This document shows positions 47,580-56,251 of a stretch of DNA of 64,000 bases, piece by piece. A program made the position numbers and the translations under genes. This DNA comes from Betaproteobacteria bacterium (lineage in GTDB: Bacteria; Pseudomonadota; Gammaproteobacteria; Burkholderiales; Casimicrobiaceae). The stretch lies in assembly GCA_016717855.1 (NCBI GenBank), contig JADKEV010000004.1, forward strand, positions 1-64,000, given 5' to 3'. The notes below the pieces were generated by a model that was not told the origin of the DNA, made no database searches, and saw only the letters and a list, made by a program, of their open reading frames with translations. The first letter of the stretch is position 1, and each line of letters opens with the position of its first letter.

Positions 47580-50129
47580 TCATTCCACGTCGTCGTCCGG
47601 CTCCACGATCTTTTCGATGCCGGCCAGCTTTTCGCCGCCGCCGGTCTTGATCAGCGTGACGCCCTGCGTGGTGCGGCCCATTTCGCGGATTTCCTTGATC
47701 CGGGTGCGGATCAGCACGCCGCCGGTGGTGATCAGCATCACTTCGTCGGCCGGGTCGACCAGCGTCGCGGTGACGACCTTGCCGTTGCGCTCCGAAGTCC
47801 GGATCGCGATCATGCCCTGCGTGCCCCGCGCATGGCGCGTGTACTCGACGATGGGCGTGCGCTTGCCGAAGCCGTTCTCGGTCGCCGTCAGCACCGACTG
47901 CGTTTCGTTGTTCGCGGCCAGCAGCGCCATCACGCGGTGTCCCTTGGCGAGGCGCATGCCGCGCACGCCGCGGGCGCCGCGGCCCATCGGCCGCACGTCG
48001 TTCTCGTCGAAGCGCACCGCCTTGCCGTGGTCGGAGAACAGCATGATGTCGTGCGTGCCGTCGGTCTGGGCGGCGCCGATCAGGAAGTCGCCGTCGTCCA
48101 GGTCAACGGCGATGATGCCGGCGGCGCGCGGCCGCGAGAATTCCGACAGCCGCGTCTTCTTGACCGTCCCCATCCCGGTGGCCATGAACACGTAGCGGTC
48201 CTCGGCGAACTCCTTGACCGCCAGGATCGCGGTGATCTTCTCGCGGTCGACCAGCGGCAGCAGGTTGACGATGGGCTTCCCGCGCGAGCCGCGCGAACCC
48301 TGCGGCACTTCGTAGACCTTCAGCCAGTACATCCGGCCGCGGTTCGAAAAGCACAGGATGTAATCGTGGGTGTTGGCGATGAAGAGCTTCTCGATGAAGT
48401 CTTCTTCCTTGGTTGTCGTCGCCTGCTTGCCGCGCCCGCCCCGCTTCTGGGCCCGGTACTCGTCCAGCGGCTGCGCCTTCATGTAGCCGGAGTGCGACAG
48501 CGTGACGACCATGTCCTGCGGCGTGATCAGGTCCTCGAGCGAGAGATCGACGCCTTGAGCGATGATCTCGGACTTGCGCTTGTCGCCGAACTGTTCCCGC
48601 AACGCGACCAGCTCGTCATGGACGATCCGGGTGATCCGCTCGGGACGCGCCAGGATATCCAGCAGGTCGACGATCTGCTCCATCACGCTCTTGTACTCGT
48701 CCCGGATCTTGTCCTGTTCGAGACCGGTCAAGCGCTGCAGGCGGAGTTCGAGTATGGCCTGCGCCTGCGCGTCGGACAGCCTGTAGCCGCCTTTCTTCTG
48801 CCAGCCGAACTCGGGCGCGAGCCCCTGGGGCCGGGCCGCATCGGCATCGGTGCGCAGCAGCATCTCCTCGACCAGCGTCGAGCGCCAGACGCGGCTCATC
48901 ATCTCCGACTTCGCCTCCGCGGGCGTCACCGACGCCTTGATCAGCGCGATGATCTCGTCGACGTTCGACAACGCGACGGCCAGGCCCTCCAGGATGTGCC
49001 CGCGCTCGCGGGCCTTGCGCAGCTCGAACCGCGTGCGGCGCGTAACGACTTCGCGGCGATGCAGCAGGAACTCTTCGAGGAACTGCTTCAGGTTGAGAAG
49101 GCGCGGCTGGCCGTCGACCAGCGCCACCATGTTCATCCCGAAGCTGTCCTGCAGCTGCGTCAGCTTGTACAGGTTGTTCAGGACGATCTCGGGCACTTCC
49201 CCGCGCTTGAGCTCGATGACGATGCGCATCCCGGACTTGTCCGACTCGTCGCGCAGGTCGGACAGGCCTTCCAGCCGCTTGTCGCGGACCAGTTCGCCGA
49301 TCTTGATCAGCAGTGTCGACTTGTTGACCTGGTACGGGAGTTCGTCGACGATCAGTGCCTGTCGGCTGCCTTTTTCCAGGTCTTCGACGTGCGTGCGTGC
49401 GCGAATAACCACACGGCCGCGCCCCGTCCGGTAACCCTCCTTGATCCCGTCGGTGCCGTAGATGATCCCCGCGGTCGGAAAGTCGGGCGCGGGAACCAGC
49501 TCGATCAGCTCTTCAATGGTCGTCGCCTGGTTCGCCAGCAGCGCCAGGCAGGCGGTCACGATCTCCGTCAGATTGTGCGGCGGTATGTTCGTCGCCATCC
49601 CCACCGCGATGCCGGAGGAGCCGTTGATCAGCAGGTTGGGCAGCCGGGTCGGCAGTACCGAGGGCTCGAGTTCCTTGCCGTCGTAGTTGGGGACGAAGTC
49701 GACGGTCTCCTTGTCGATGTCCGCCATCAGTTCGCTGGCCAGTCTGGCCAGCCGGCATTCCGTGTAGCGCATGGCCGCCGCGTTGTCGCCGTCGATCGAG
49801 CCGAAATTGCCCTGGCCGTCGATCAGCGTGTAGCGCATGCTGAAATCCTGCGCCATCCGCACCAGGGCGTCGTAGATCGATTGGTCGCCGTGCGGGTGGA
49901 ACTTGCCCATCACGTCGCCAACGACGCGGGCGCACTTTACGTATGGGCGATTCCAGACATTGTTCGCCTCCTGCATCGCAAAAAGCACCCGGCGGTGCAC
50001 CGGCTTGAGTCCGTCCCGGACATCGGGCAGCGCCCGCCCGACGATCACGCTCATCGCGTAATCGAGGTACGAATGCCGCATTTCGGCTTCGAGACTGATT
50101 GGAAGGGTTTCTTTGGCGAATTGCTCCAT
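47580..50129 (-). CDS. gyrA: DNA gyrase subunit A
   Basis: The 849-residue topoisomerase subunit cuts and rejoins DNA. Catalytic Tyr122 is in AAAMRYTECRL, numbered as in E. coli. The quinolone region reads HPHGDQSIYDALVRMAQ: position 83 is Gln (CAA at 49881-49883), where Ser or Thr is common, and position 84 is Ser. The coiled coil and exit gate are intact. The C-terminal beta-pinwheel contains the GyrA box QKRGGRGKQ (near the sequence RAQKRGG). The tail is acidic (PDDDVE). It is transcribed divergently from ompA. Confidence 0.97.
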   Translation of the reverse strand: MEQFAKETLPISLEAEMRHSYLDYAMSVIVGRALPDVRDGLKPVHRRVLFAMQEANNVWNRPYVKCARVVGDVMGKFHPHGDQSIYDALVRMAQDFSMRYTLIDGQGNFGSIDGDNAAAMRYTECRLARLASELMADIDKETVDFVPNYDGKELEPSVLPTRLPNLLINGSSGIAVGMATNIPPHNLTEIVTACLALLANQATTIEELIELVPAPDFPTAGIIYGTDGIKEGYRTGRGRVVIRARTHVEDLEKGSRQALIVDELPYQVNKSTLLIKIGELVRDKRLEGLSDLRDESDKSGMRIVIELKRGEVPEIVLNNLYKLTQLQDSFGMNMVALVDGQPRLLNLKQFLEEFLLHRREVVTRRTRFELRKARERGHILEGLAVALSNVDEIIALIKASVTPAEAKSEMMSRVWRSTLVEEMLLRTDADAARPQGLAPEFGWQKKGGYRLSDAQAQAILELRLQRLTGLEQDKIRDEYKSVMEQIVDLLDILARPERITRIVHDELVALREQFGDKRKSEIIAQGVDLSLEDLITPQDMVVTLSHSGYMKAQPLDEYRAQKRGGRGKQATTTKEEDFIEKLFIANTHDYILCFSNRGRMYWLKVYEVPQGSRGSRGKPIVNLLPLVDREKITAILAVKEFAEDRYVFMATGMGTVKKTRLSEFSRPRAAGIIAVDLDDGDFLIGAAQTDGTHDIMLFSDHGKAVRFDENDVRPMGRGARGVRGMRLAKGHRVMALLAANNETQSVLTATENGFGKRTPIVEYTRHARGTQGMIAIRTSERNGKVVTATLVDPADEVMLITTGGVLIRTRIKEIREMGRTTQGVTLIKTGGGEKLAGIEKIVEPDDDVE

Positions 50130-50477
50130 GTGTCTTTCTAACTATGCGTGGCGCCATCCTGGCGGATTGGCGGCCGGTTTTCGGCGGCGGCGGCGGCAAT
50201 CTCCCCGGTCCGCAAAGCCGCGTCGGGGATCGGGAAGGCAAACGGCGATTTTAGCATGGTGGGCTGCCCCGCCGACGCCGCTGTGCAGGAGTCGTTGCGC
50301 ATCCGCGACAATGCGCGCCGGCCTGCCGCCCAACCTGCCCTAAAAGCGTTTTGCATGGTGGAATCCATGTGCTATAGTCGGTTTGTCTAACAGCGAACAG
50401 GGCAGCGGTCGGCTGTTGAGGAAAAAAGTCCCTGTTTGGTTACGAAATTCTCCAAAACCCTAACAAGAGGTGAAAGC
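50130..50477. promoter_or_regulatory. gyrA-ompA divergent intergenic region
   Basis: This 348-base segment holds no supported gene. For ompA it contains TTGCAT (50351-50356) and TATAGT (50373-50378) with a 16-nt spacer. For gyrA the minus strand has TAAAAT at 50253-50248 (in GCTAAAATCG), with no clear -35. The segment from about 50380 to 50460 is an AT-richer leader before ompA, likely a 5' untranslated region. Confidence 0.55.
50351..50378 (+). promoter_or_regulatory. Candidate sigma-70 promoter of ompA
   Basis: TTGCAT and TATAGT are separated by 16 nt. The element lies about 100 nt upstream of the ompA start, which has AGAGGTGA as ribosome binding site. The pair is the best -35/-10 match I can see in the intergenic region. 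Confidence 0.55.
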
Positions 50478-51245
50478 ATGAAACTTCGTTTGATCGCAGG
50501 TGTTGTCGGAGCGCTTGCCGCGTCCTTCGCACAGGCACAGGGGACCGTTCTTACGCCGACATCCGCCTGTGAAAACAAGAACAACTGTGCGTATGTTCAG
50601 TCGGCAACCGGGCCGGCAGGCAATGACATCGTCAAGAATCCGTTCCTGCTTTGCTGGCGCACCGGCTACTGGACGCCGGCGCAGGCGATCCGGTCCTGCG
50701 ATCCCGACCTGGTGAAGGCGCCCGCGCCGGCACCCGCGCCGGCACCGGCGCCCGCGCCTGTTGTCGCGCCGCCGCCCCCGCCCGCGCCCGCAGTCGCGCC
50801 GCCGCCTCCGCCTCCGCCGGCGCCCGCGCCGGCGCCCGCGCCCGCTGCGCCCAAGGTGCAGAAGATCACGATCGCCAGCAAGGCGCTGTTCGACTTCGAC
50901 AAGTCGGTCCTGAAGCCCGAAGGCAAGAAGGCGCTGGATACGGAAGTCATCGCCAAGATCAAGACCGTGCAAAAGGTCGAACTGGTGCTGGTGACCGGCC
51001 ACACCGATCGCCTGGGCTCGCAGTCCTACAACCAGAAACTCTCCGAGCGCCGCGCGGCGACGGTCCGTGACTATCTGGCCAGCCAGGGCGTCGCCAAGGA
51101 CAAGATCGAGACGCTGGGCATGGGCAAGACCCAGCCGGTTCCGGGAGTCAAGTGCGAACAGAAGAATCGCAAGGAACTCATCGCCTGCCTGCAACCGCAC
51201 CGCCGTGTGGAAGTGGAAGTCAAGGGCGAGATGACGGTCAGGTAA
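50478..51245 (+). CDS. ompA: OmpA family outer-membrane protein
   Basis: The 255-residue protein starts with a signal peptide (MKLRLIAGVVGALAASFAQA, cleaved before QG). It has a short N-terminal region with three cysteines (ACENKNNC and LCWRTGYWTPAQ), then a Pro/Ala-rich linker at about residues 80-125. The C-terminal OmpA/MotB peptidoglycan-binding domain contains ASKALFDFDKSVLKPEGK, VTGHTDRLGSQSYNQKLSER and GMGKTQP. It has no eight-strand barrel like enterobacterial OmpA; this small type is common in Burkholderiales. It probably anchors the outer membrane to peptidoglycan, with the barrel or lipid anchor unresolved. A strong terminator follows. Confidence 0.93.
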   Translation: MKLRLIAGVVGALAASFAQAQGTVLTPTSACENKNNCAYVQSATGPAGNDIVKNPFLLCWRTGYWTPAQAIRSCDPDLVKAPAPAPAPAPAPAPVVAPPPPPAPAVAPPPPPPPAPAPAPAPAAPKVQKITIASKALFDFDKSVLKPEGKKALDTEVIAKIKTVQKVELVLVTGHTDRLGSQSYNQKLSERRAATVRDYLASQGVAKDKIETLGMGKTQPVPGVKCEQKNRKELIACLQPHRRVEVEVKGEMTVR

Positions 51246-51261
51246 GCGAGCGTCATCCACC

Positions 51262-51289
51262 AAAAGCCCCGGTACGCCGGGGCTTTTTT
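51262..51289. terminator. Rho-independent terminator of ompA
   Basis: AGCCCCGG (51265-51272) and CCGGGGCT (51277-51284) form an 8-bp stem with tetraloop TACG, flanked by A4 on the left and T6 on the right. It lies 20 nt after the ompA stop and 15 nt before the next start. The flanking A-run would let it work in the opposite direction too, though nothing obvious ends there. Confidence 0.9.
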
Positions 51290-51303
51290 ATGCGCGAGAT
51301 CCG

Positions 51304-52617
51304 ATGAATCCGATTCACGCCGACTTGCAGATCGACGCGGACTGGCTGCTCCGCGTCCGGCCGCAGGCGCCACTGCGCTGCCATAGCGTGGTGGTGACCG
51401 ACGGCTTGATCGTCGACGTGTTGCCGACCGTCGAGGCCGCGGCACGCTATGCCCCGCGGCGGCGCGCCGACATGACCGGGCACATCGTGCTGCCCGGCCT
51501 CGTCAACGCGCACTCCCACGCCGCGATGACGCTGATGCGCGGAATGGCGGACGACCTCGCCCTGCAGGACTGGCTGCAGGGGCATATCTGGCCGCGCGAA
51601 GCCACCCACGTGTCGGACGCCTTTGTTTTCGATGGCAGCCTGCTCGCCGCCGCCGAAATGATCCGCGGCGGAATCACTGCCTGCTGCGACATGTACTTCT
51701 TCCCCGATGCAACCGCCCGGGCGCTGCGCCAGTCGGGCATGCGCGTGCAGCTCGGGCTCCCGGTGCTCGAGTTTCCGTCCGCCTGGGCGCCGGACGCTGA
51801 CGGCTACCTGGAGCGCGGGCTGGCGGTGCGGGACAGGCTGCGCGACGACCCGCTGATCTCGTTCTCGCTCGCGCCCCATGCCCCCTACACCGTCGGTGAT
51901 GCGGCGTTCGCGCGGATCGTCACCTACGCCGAAGAGCTCGGCCTGGCGATACACACCCACCTGCACGAGACCACGGACGAAATTCGCGACGGCATCGCCG
52001 CGCACGGCAGCAGGCCGCTGACCCGGCTCAACGAACTGGGCGCCCTGGGCCCCGCGTTCGTCGCCATCCACGCCGTGCACTGCAGCGACGAGGATCTGGA
52101 CTTGCTTGCCGGCCATGCGTGCCATGTCGTGCACTGCCCCGGATCGAACCTGAAGCTGGGCAGCGGCATCGCCCCGGTGTCGGCGATGCTCGCCTGCGGC
52201 GTCAATGTGGCGCTGGGCACCGATGGCGCCGCCAGCAACAACCGGCTCGACCTGTTCGAGGAAATGCGGACCGCTGCGTTGCTGGCAAAAGGCATGGCCC
52301 ACGACCCGACCGCCCTTCCCGCCCGCCAGGCGGTGGAAATGGCCACGCTCGGCGGGGCGAAAGCGCTCGGCCTCGACGCCATCATCGGGTCGCTTGAAAC
52401 CGGCAAGTCGGCCGACATCATCGCCGTTGCATTGACAAGTCCGGAACTCAGCCCCATATTCGATCCGTATTCCCATCTCGTCTACGCGGCGGGACGGGCC
52501 GATGTGAGCCACGCCTGGGTCGCCGGCGATTGCATACTCGACAACAGGCAACCGACGCAATGCGATCTGCCCGCCATCCTGAGGCTCGCGCAGTACTGGC
52601 AGGAGAAACTCAAATGA
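51304..52617 (+). CDS. Amidohydrolase, MtaD/TRZ-ATZ type
   Basis: The 437-residue metal-dependent deaminase is probably 5-methylthioadenosine/S-adenosylhomocysteine deaminase-like. The metal ligands are H70 and H72 (VNAHSHAAM), then His in THLHETTDEI and HAVHC, and Asp in ALGTDGAASNN. The length matches the TRZ/ATZ family. The stop overlaps the ubiG start by 4 nt. The trio with ubiG and gph is common in betaproteobacteria; a role in recycling methylthio-adenosine or SAH made by SAM-dependent methylation (ubiG) fits but is inferred. Confidence 0.85.
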   Translation: MNPIHADLQIDADWLLRVRPQAPLRCHSVVVTDGLIVDVLPTVEAAARYAPRRRADMTGHIVLPGLVNAHSHAAMTLMRGMADDLALQDWLQGHIWPREATHVSDAFVFDGSLLAAAEMIRGGITACCDMYFFPDATARALRQSGMRVQLGLPVLEFPSAWAPDADGYLERGLAVRDRLRDDPLISFSLAPHAPYTVGDAAFARIVTYAEELGLAIHTHLHETTDEIRDGIAAHGSRPLTRLNELGALGPAFVAIHAVHCSDEDLDLLAGHACHVVHCPGSNLKLGSGIAPVSAMLACGVNVALGTDGAASNNRLDLFEEMRTAALLAKGMAHDPTALPARQAVEMATLGGAKALGLDAIIGSLETGKSADIIAVALTSPELSPIFDPYSHLVYAAGRADVSHAWVAGDCILDNRQPTQCDLPAILRLAQYWQEKLK

Positions 52618-53333
52618 GCACGTCCTCGACCAACGTCGATCAAGCCGAACTTGCCAAGTTCAGCGCCCTGGCGCACCGCTGGTGGGATCCGACCAGCGAG
52701 TTCAGGCCCTTGCACGACATCAATCCGCTGCGCCTCGAATACATCGCCCGCCACGCCGGCGGCCTCGACGCCAGGCGCGTGCTGGACGTCGGCTGCGGCG
52801 GCGGGATACTCTCCGAGTCGATGGCACGCGCCGGAGCGGATGTGACCGGCCTCGATCTTTCCGAAAAGGCGCTCAAGGTAGCGCAACTCCATGCACTGGA
52901 GTCGGGCGCAAAGCTCAGCTACAAGCTCCAGGGCGTCGAGGACTTCGCCGCGGCGAATGCCGGCGGTTTCGATGTCGTGACCTGCATGGAAATGCTCGAA
53001 CACGTGCCGGACCCGGCGCAGACCATCGGCGCCTGCGCGCAGCTGGCCCGGCCGGGCGGCCTGCTCGTCTTCTCGACCATCAACCGCAACCCGAAGTCCT
53101 ACCTGTTCGCAATCGTCGGCGCCGAGTACCTGCTGCGGATGCTGCCGCGCGGCACGCACGACTACGCCCGGTTCATCCGGCCCTCGGAACTTTGCCGCCA
53201 TGCCCGCGCCGCGGGACTGGATGCGATCGACGTGATCGGCATGACCTACAATCCGTTTCTGCAGCGCTACCGGCTCGAGCCGGACACTTCGGTCAACTAT
53301 ATGGTCGCGTGCCGCAAGCCCGGACCGCAATGA
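52614..53333 (+). CDS. ubiG: Ubiquinone biosynthesis O-methyltransferase
   Basis: The 239-residue SAM-dependent enzyme methylates two hydroxyls of the ubiquinone ring. The N-terminal motif FSALAHRWWDPTSEFRPLHD is UbiG-specific. SAM motif I is VLDVGCGGGILSE and motif post-I contains GLDLSEKALKVAQLHA. FLFAIVGAEYLLRMLP forms the membrane-contact region. The ATG at 52614 overlaps the preceding stop by 4 nt and is supported by the conserved N-terminus. Confidence 0.95.
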   Translation: MSTSSTNVDQAELAKFSALAHRWWDPTSEFRPLHDINPLRLEYIARHAGGLDARRVLDVGCGGGILSESMARAGADVTGLDLSEKALKVAQLHALESGAKLSYKLQGVEDFAAANAGGFDVVTCMEMLEHVPDPAQTIGACAQLARPGGLLVFSTINRNPKSYLFAIVGAEYLLRMLPRGTHDYARFIRPSELCRHARAAGLDAIDVIGMTYNPFLQRYRLEPDTSVNYMVACRKPGPQ

Positions 53334-54055
53334 CGGCAGACGCAGGAATGATCACAGGCCGGCGACAAGCGCCTTCGCGGTTGCCAGTGCGCGGCGTGTT
53401 GTTCGACCTCGACGGCACGCTGGTCGACTCCGCGCCGGACCTTGGCGCCGCCGTGAACCGGATGCGCATCGGGCGCGGGCTGGCTCCCCTCCCCGATGCC
53501 GAGTTGCGTCCGCATGCGTCGGCTGGCGCGCGGGGCTTGATCGGGGCCGGATTGGGGATCACGCCGGCGGAGCCGGAGTACCTCCCGCTGCGCGACGAAT
53601 TCCTGGGGTACTACTTCGAAGCGCTGTGCGTGCGCACCGTGCTTTTTCCCGGCGTGGCGGCGCTGCTCGACGCGCTGGAAACGGCCGGGTTGCCCTGGGG
53701 CATCGTGACCAACAAGGCCACGCGGCTGACCTTGCCGCTCCTGGACGCGCTGCAACTTCGCTGGCGTACCGGCTGCATCGTCTGCGGCGACACGACACCG
53801 CGGGCCAAGCCGCATCCCGAACCCCTGCTGGCCGCGGCCGGGATGCTCGCGTTGCCGGCAATGGAGTGCGTCTACGTGGGCGACGCCGAGCGTGACGTGG
53901 AAGCGGGCAACGCCGCAGGCATGTCCACGCTGGTCGCGCGCTACGGCTACATCCGGCAGGACGAGACGCCGGACCTGTGGCCCGCGCACGGTCAACTCGA
54001 CTCCGCGATGGACCTGCTGTCCTGGCTGCCTGTAGGCGGCCATCGCGCCGGCTGA
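53330..54055 (+). CDS. gph: Phosphoglycolate phosphatase
   Basis: The 241-residue HAD-superfamily hydrolase removes phosphate from 2-phosphoglycolate, which arises in DNA repair and photorespiration-like reactions. Motif I is VLFDLDGTLVDSAPDL near residue 24, motif II Thr is in GIVTNKATR, motif III Lys is in RAKPHPEPLL and motif IV is VYVGDAERDVEAG. The start overlaps the ubiG stop (ATGA). It converges with gspC, 18 nt away. Confidence 0.93.
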   Translation: MTADAGMITGRRQAPSRLPVRGVLFDLDGTLVDSAPDLGAAVNRMRIGRGLAPLPDAELRPHASAGARGLIGAGLGITPAEPEYLPLRDEFLGYYFEALCVRTVLFPGVAALLDALETAGLPWGIVTNKATRLTLPLLDALQLRWRTGCIVCGDTTPRAKPHPEPLLAAAGMLALPAMECVYVGDAERDVEAGNAAGMSTLVARYGYIRQDETPDLWPAHGQLDSAMDLLSWLPVGGHRAG

Positions 54056-54073
54056 TCTCCCGCCGGTTGCGGG

Positions 54074-54979
54074 TCAGCGAGCCAGGCAGTTCATTCCGGC
54101 GTAAATCCACTCGCGCGGCTGCCCGCCCCGCGCTCCGGTCACGACCACGCTCTCGTTCCGCGCCAATGGCTGCATGACCAGGCGCAGCACATCGTCGGGG
54201 CCGCTCAGCTGGGCGCCGTCGGCCCTGGTCAGCACATCGTTGCCGTACAAGCCCAGCATCGCGCCGGTGCCTCCGGGATTCTGGACCACCAGTCCCTCGG
54301 CAGCGGGCTTGAACAGGTCCGCCCAGCCGCTTTTCTCCCGCATCACGCCGTCGACGATCTCGGGGCGCAATATATAGGCGCGGGCGCGCTGTTCGGGCGC
54401 GAGCTTGCACGCATCGGCCGCGGTGGCCGGCGCCCTGGCGACAGCCGCGGTGGCCGGCGCCTTGGCGACAGACGCAACCGGCGCGCCCGGGACGGCACGG
54501 GGGACGGCTGGCGCGCGCTCGCGCAGGGGCAGGCGGATCTCCCGGCCTTCGCGGGTAATCCGCACGCCGTCGGCGTCGACCGCCGCGAGCGTGATCCCGG
54601 GATCGAGGTCCTCACCCACCCGCAGCCACAGAACGCGCCTGCCGTCGACCCTGAACAGCGCCTGCCCGCCACTCTTGCGCTTGCCGCCCGCCTCGCGGGC
54701 GATGCCCAGCAGCCGGATCCGGCCCTCGATTGCGGCCGCTGCGACCGCCTGTGGCGCAGCGGCCGCGGCCGCTTCGGTGCGAACGAAACCCAGCGCGCTG
54801 CCGGAAAGGATGCGGCCCGACCAATCCGTGTCCTCCCGCACCGCGGCCGGCACGGCAGCCGGTTCGGCCGCGCGCCAGATCCAGTACGCGGCAACCCAGG
54901 CGAACACCGCGAGCGCGCATAGCAACATAAGCGCGGCGAGGACGCGCGCGAGCGCGGCGGGGATGCGCAATGCGATCAC
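54074..54979 (-). CDS. gspC: GspC-like type II secretion protein, orphan
   Basis: The 301-residue protein has a single N-terminal membrane span (LAALMLLCALAVFAWVAAYW, residues 14-33), a periplasmic homology region around IRLLGIAREAGGKRKSGGQA and VRVGED-type strands, a Pro/Ala linker with a duplicated 9-residue unit (near APATAAVARAPATAA), and a C-terminal PDZ-like region with GLYGNDVLTRADGAQLSGPD. This is the GspC layout. In type II secretion GspC links the inner-membrane platform to the GspD secretin. No gspD or other gsp genes are adjacent, so the rest of the system must be elsewhere if it exists. Confidence 0.82.
   Translation of the reverse strand: MIALRIPAALARVLAALMLLCALAVFAWVAAYWIWRAAEPAAVPAAVREDTDWSGRILSGSALGFVRTEAAAAAAPQAVAAAAIEGRIRLLGIAREAGGKRKSGGQALFRVDGRRVLWLRVGEDLDPGITLAAVDADGVRITREGREIRLPLRERAPAVPRAVPGAPVASVAKAPATAAVARAPATAADACKLAPEQRARAYILRPEIVDGVMREKSGWADLFKPAAEGLVVQNPGGTGAMLGLYGNDVLTRADGAQLSGPDDVLRLVMQPLARNESVVVTGARGGQPREWIYAGMNCLAR
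54417..54470. repeat. 27-bp in-frame tandem repeat in gspC
   Basis: Two 27-nt units (54417-54443 and 54444-54470) differ at one base. They encode a doubled 9-residue Ala/Pro/Thr segment in the flexible linker of GspC. The reading frame is preserved. Confidence 0.8.
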
Positions 54980-54980
54980 T

Positions 54981-54986
54981 TATAAT
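54981..54986 (+). promoter_or_regulatory. Candidate -10 box for dapC
   Basis: TATAAT lies 27 nt before the dapC GTG, in the short gap between the divergent gspC and dapC. No good -35 is visible at 16-18 nt, so activity may depend on other features. Confidence 0.45.
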
Positions 54987-55013
54987 GCCTGCCTACTTTC
55001 GGAATGAACCCCT

Positions 55014-56207
55014 GTGAATCCGCACCTGGCCAAGCTGCAACCCTATCCCTTTGAACGGCTGCGCAAACTCTTCGAGGGCCTGGTCCCGGCGCAAGGGAAA
55101 AAACCGATCGCGTTGTCGATCGGCGAACCGAAGCACCCCACGCCGCCGCTGGTACAGCAGGCACTCATCGAGGGGCTGGCGAGGCTGGCAAATTATCCCA
55201 CAACGCCCGGCATGCTGCCGCTACGCGAAGCGATCGCGCGGTGGATCGCGCGCCGGCATGGCGTGCCCTCGCCCGATCCCGCGACCCAGATTCTGCCCGT
55301 GGCGGGCAGCCGCGAAGCGCTGTTCGCTTTCGCGCAGGCCGTCGTCACCGGCAGCCGTTCCGACCCGGTCGTGGTGATGCCCAATCCGTGCTACCAGATC
55401 TACGAAGGGGGCGCGCTGCTCGCGGGAGCGGAGCCCGCCTACCTCAACAGCCTGCCCGCCAACGGCTTCGCGCCTGACCATGCGCAACTTCCCGACGACG
55501 TGTGGCGCCGGACGGTGTTGCTGTATGCGTGCTCGCCCGACAATCCAACCGGCCGCGTGATGTCGTTCGCCGACTGGAAGCGGCTGTTCGAGCTCTCGGA
55601 CCGGCACGGTTTTGTCATCGCCGCCGACGAATGCTACTCGGAGATCTATTTCGACGAGGCGCGACCGCCGCTGGGCGCGCTGGCCGCGGCGCGCATGCTC
55701 GGCCGCGACGACTATCGGAACCTGGTCGTGTTCGGCAGCCTGTCCAAGCGCTCGAACGTGCCCGGTATGCGCTCCGGCTTCGTCGCCGGCGACGCCAGGC
55801 TGATCAGGACCTTCCTCCTCTATCGCACGTATCATGGCACGGCCATGTCGGACGTGGTCGCGCTGGCCAGCATCGCGGCCTGGAATGACGAAGCGCATGT
55901 CGTCGCCAACCGTGCGCTGTACGCCAGGAAATTCCAGCTCCTGCAGCCGTTGGTCGATGCGGCGTTGCCTTGCGCGTATCCCGAGGCCGCGTTCTACCTG
56001 TGGGCGAAGACGCCGATTCCCGACCAGGATCTGGCGCGCCGCCTGTTTGTCGAGCAAGCCGTCACGGTACTTCCCGGGAGTTTCATCGGCAGGACGTCCA
56101 ACCAGGTCAATCCGGGGGAGAACTTTATCCGCATCGCGCTGGTCGATAGCCTGGACGAATGCACCGACGCGGTCGCGCGCATCGTCGAAACCGTACGCAC
56201 TCTCTAG
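55014..56207 (+). CDS. dapC: Succinyldiaminopimelate transaminase DapC
   Basis: The 397-residue PLP aminotransferase converts N-succinyl-2-amino-6-oxopimelate with glutamate to N-succinyl-LL-DAP. Motifs are SIGEPKHPTPPLVQQALI near the N-terminus, the PLP pocket ACSPDNPTGRVMS and the PLP Lys K245 in GSLSKRSNVPGMRSGF. The start is GTG, giving (M)NPHLAKLQPYPFERLRKL, the conserved DapC N-terminus. dapD lies downstream, separated by an M16 protease gene, so the two steps are in one neighbourhood. Confidence 0.93.
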   Translation: MNPHLAKLQPYPFERLRKLFEGLVPAQGKKPIALSIGEPKHPTPPLVQQALIEGLARLANYPTTPGMLPLREAIARWIARRHGVPSPDPATQILPVAGSREALFAFAQAVVTGSRSDPVVVMPNPCYQIYEGGALLAGAEPAYLNSLPANGFAPDHAQLPDDVWRRTVLLYACSPDNPTGRVMSFADWKRLFELSDRHGFVIAADECYSEIYFDEARPPLGALAAARMLGRDDYRNLVVFGSLSKRSNVPGMRSGFVAGDARLIRTFLLYRTYHGTAMSDVVALASIAAWNDEAHVVANRALYARKFQLLQPLVDAALPCAYPEAAFYLWAKTPIPDQDLARRLFVEQAVTVLPGSFIGRTSNQVNPGENFIRIALVDSLDECTDAVARIVETVRTL

Positions 56208-56251
56208 CACCATCGTTCCGCCCACCCACTTCGCATCGCGAGATTCCCGCC

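Noticed and set aside
46407..50141. A 1244-residue open frame on the plus strand, opposite pheA and gyrA
   Set aside because: It is the complement of pheA and gyrA, which have intact motifs. Its composition is rich in Arg, Asp and His with no recognisable domain.
50700..50855. Short tandem repeats of GCGCCCGCG type
   Set aside because: They encode the Pro/Ala linker of OmpA in frame and need no other explanation.
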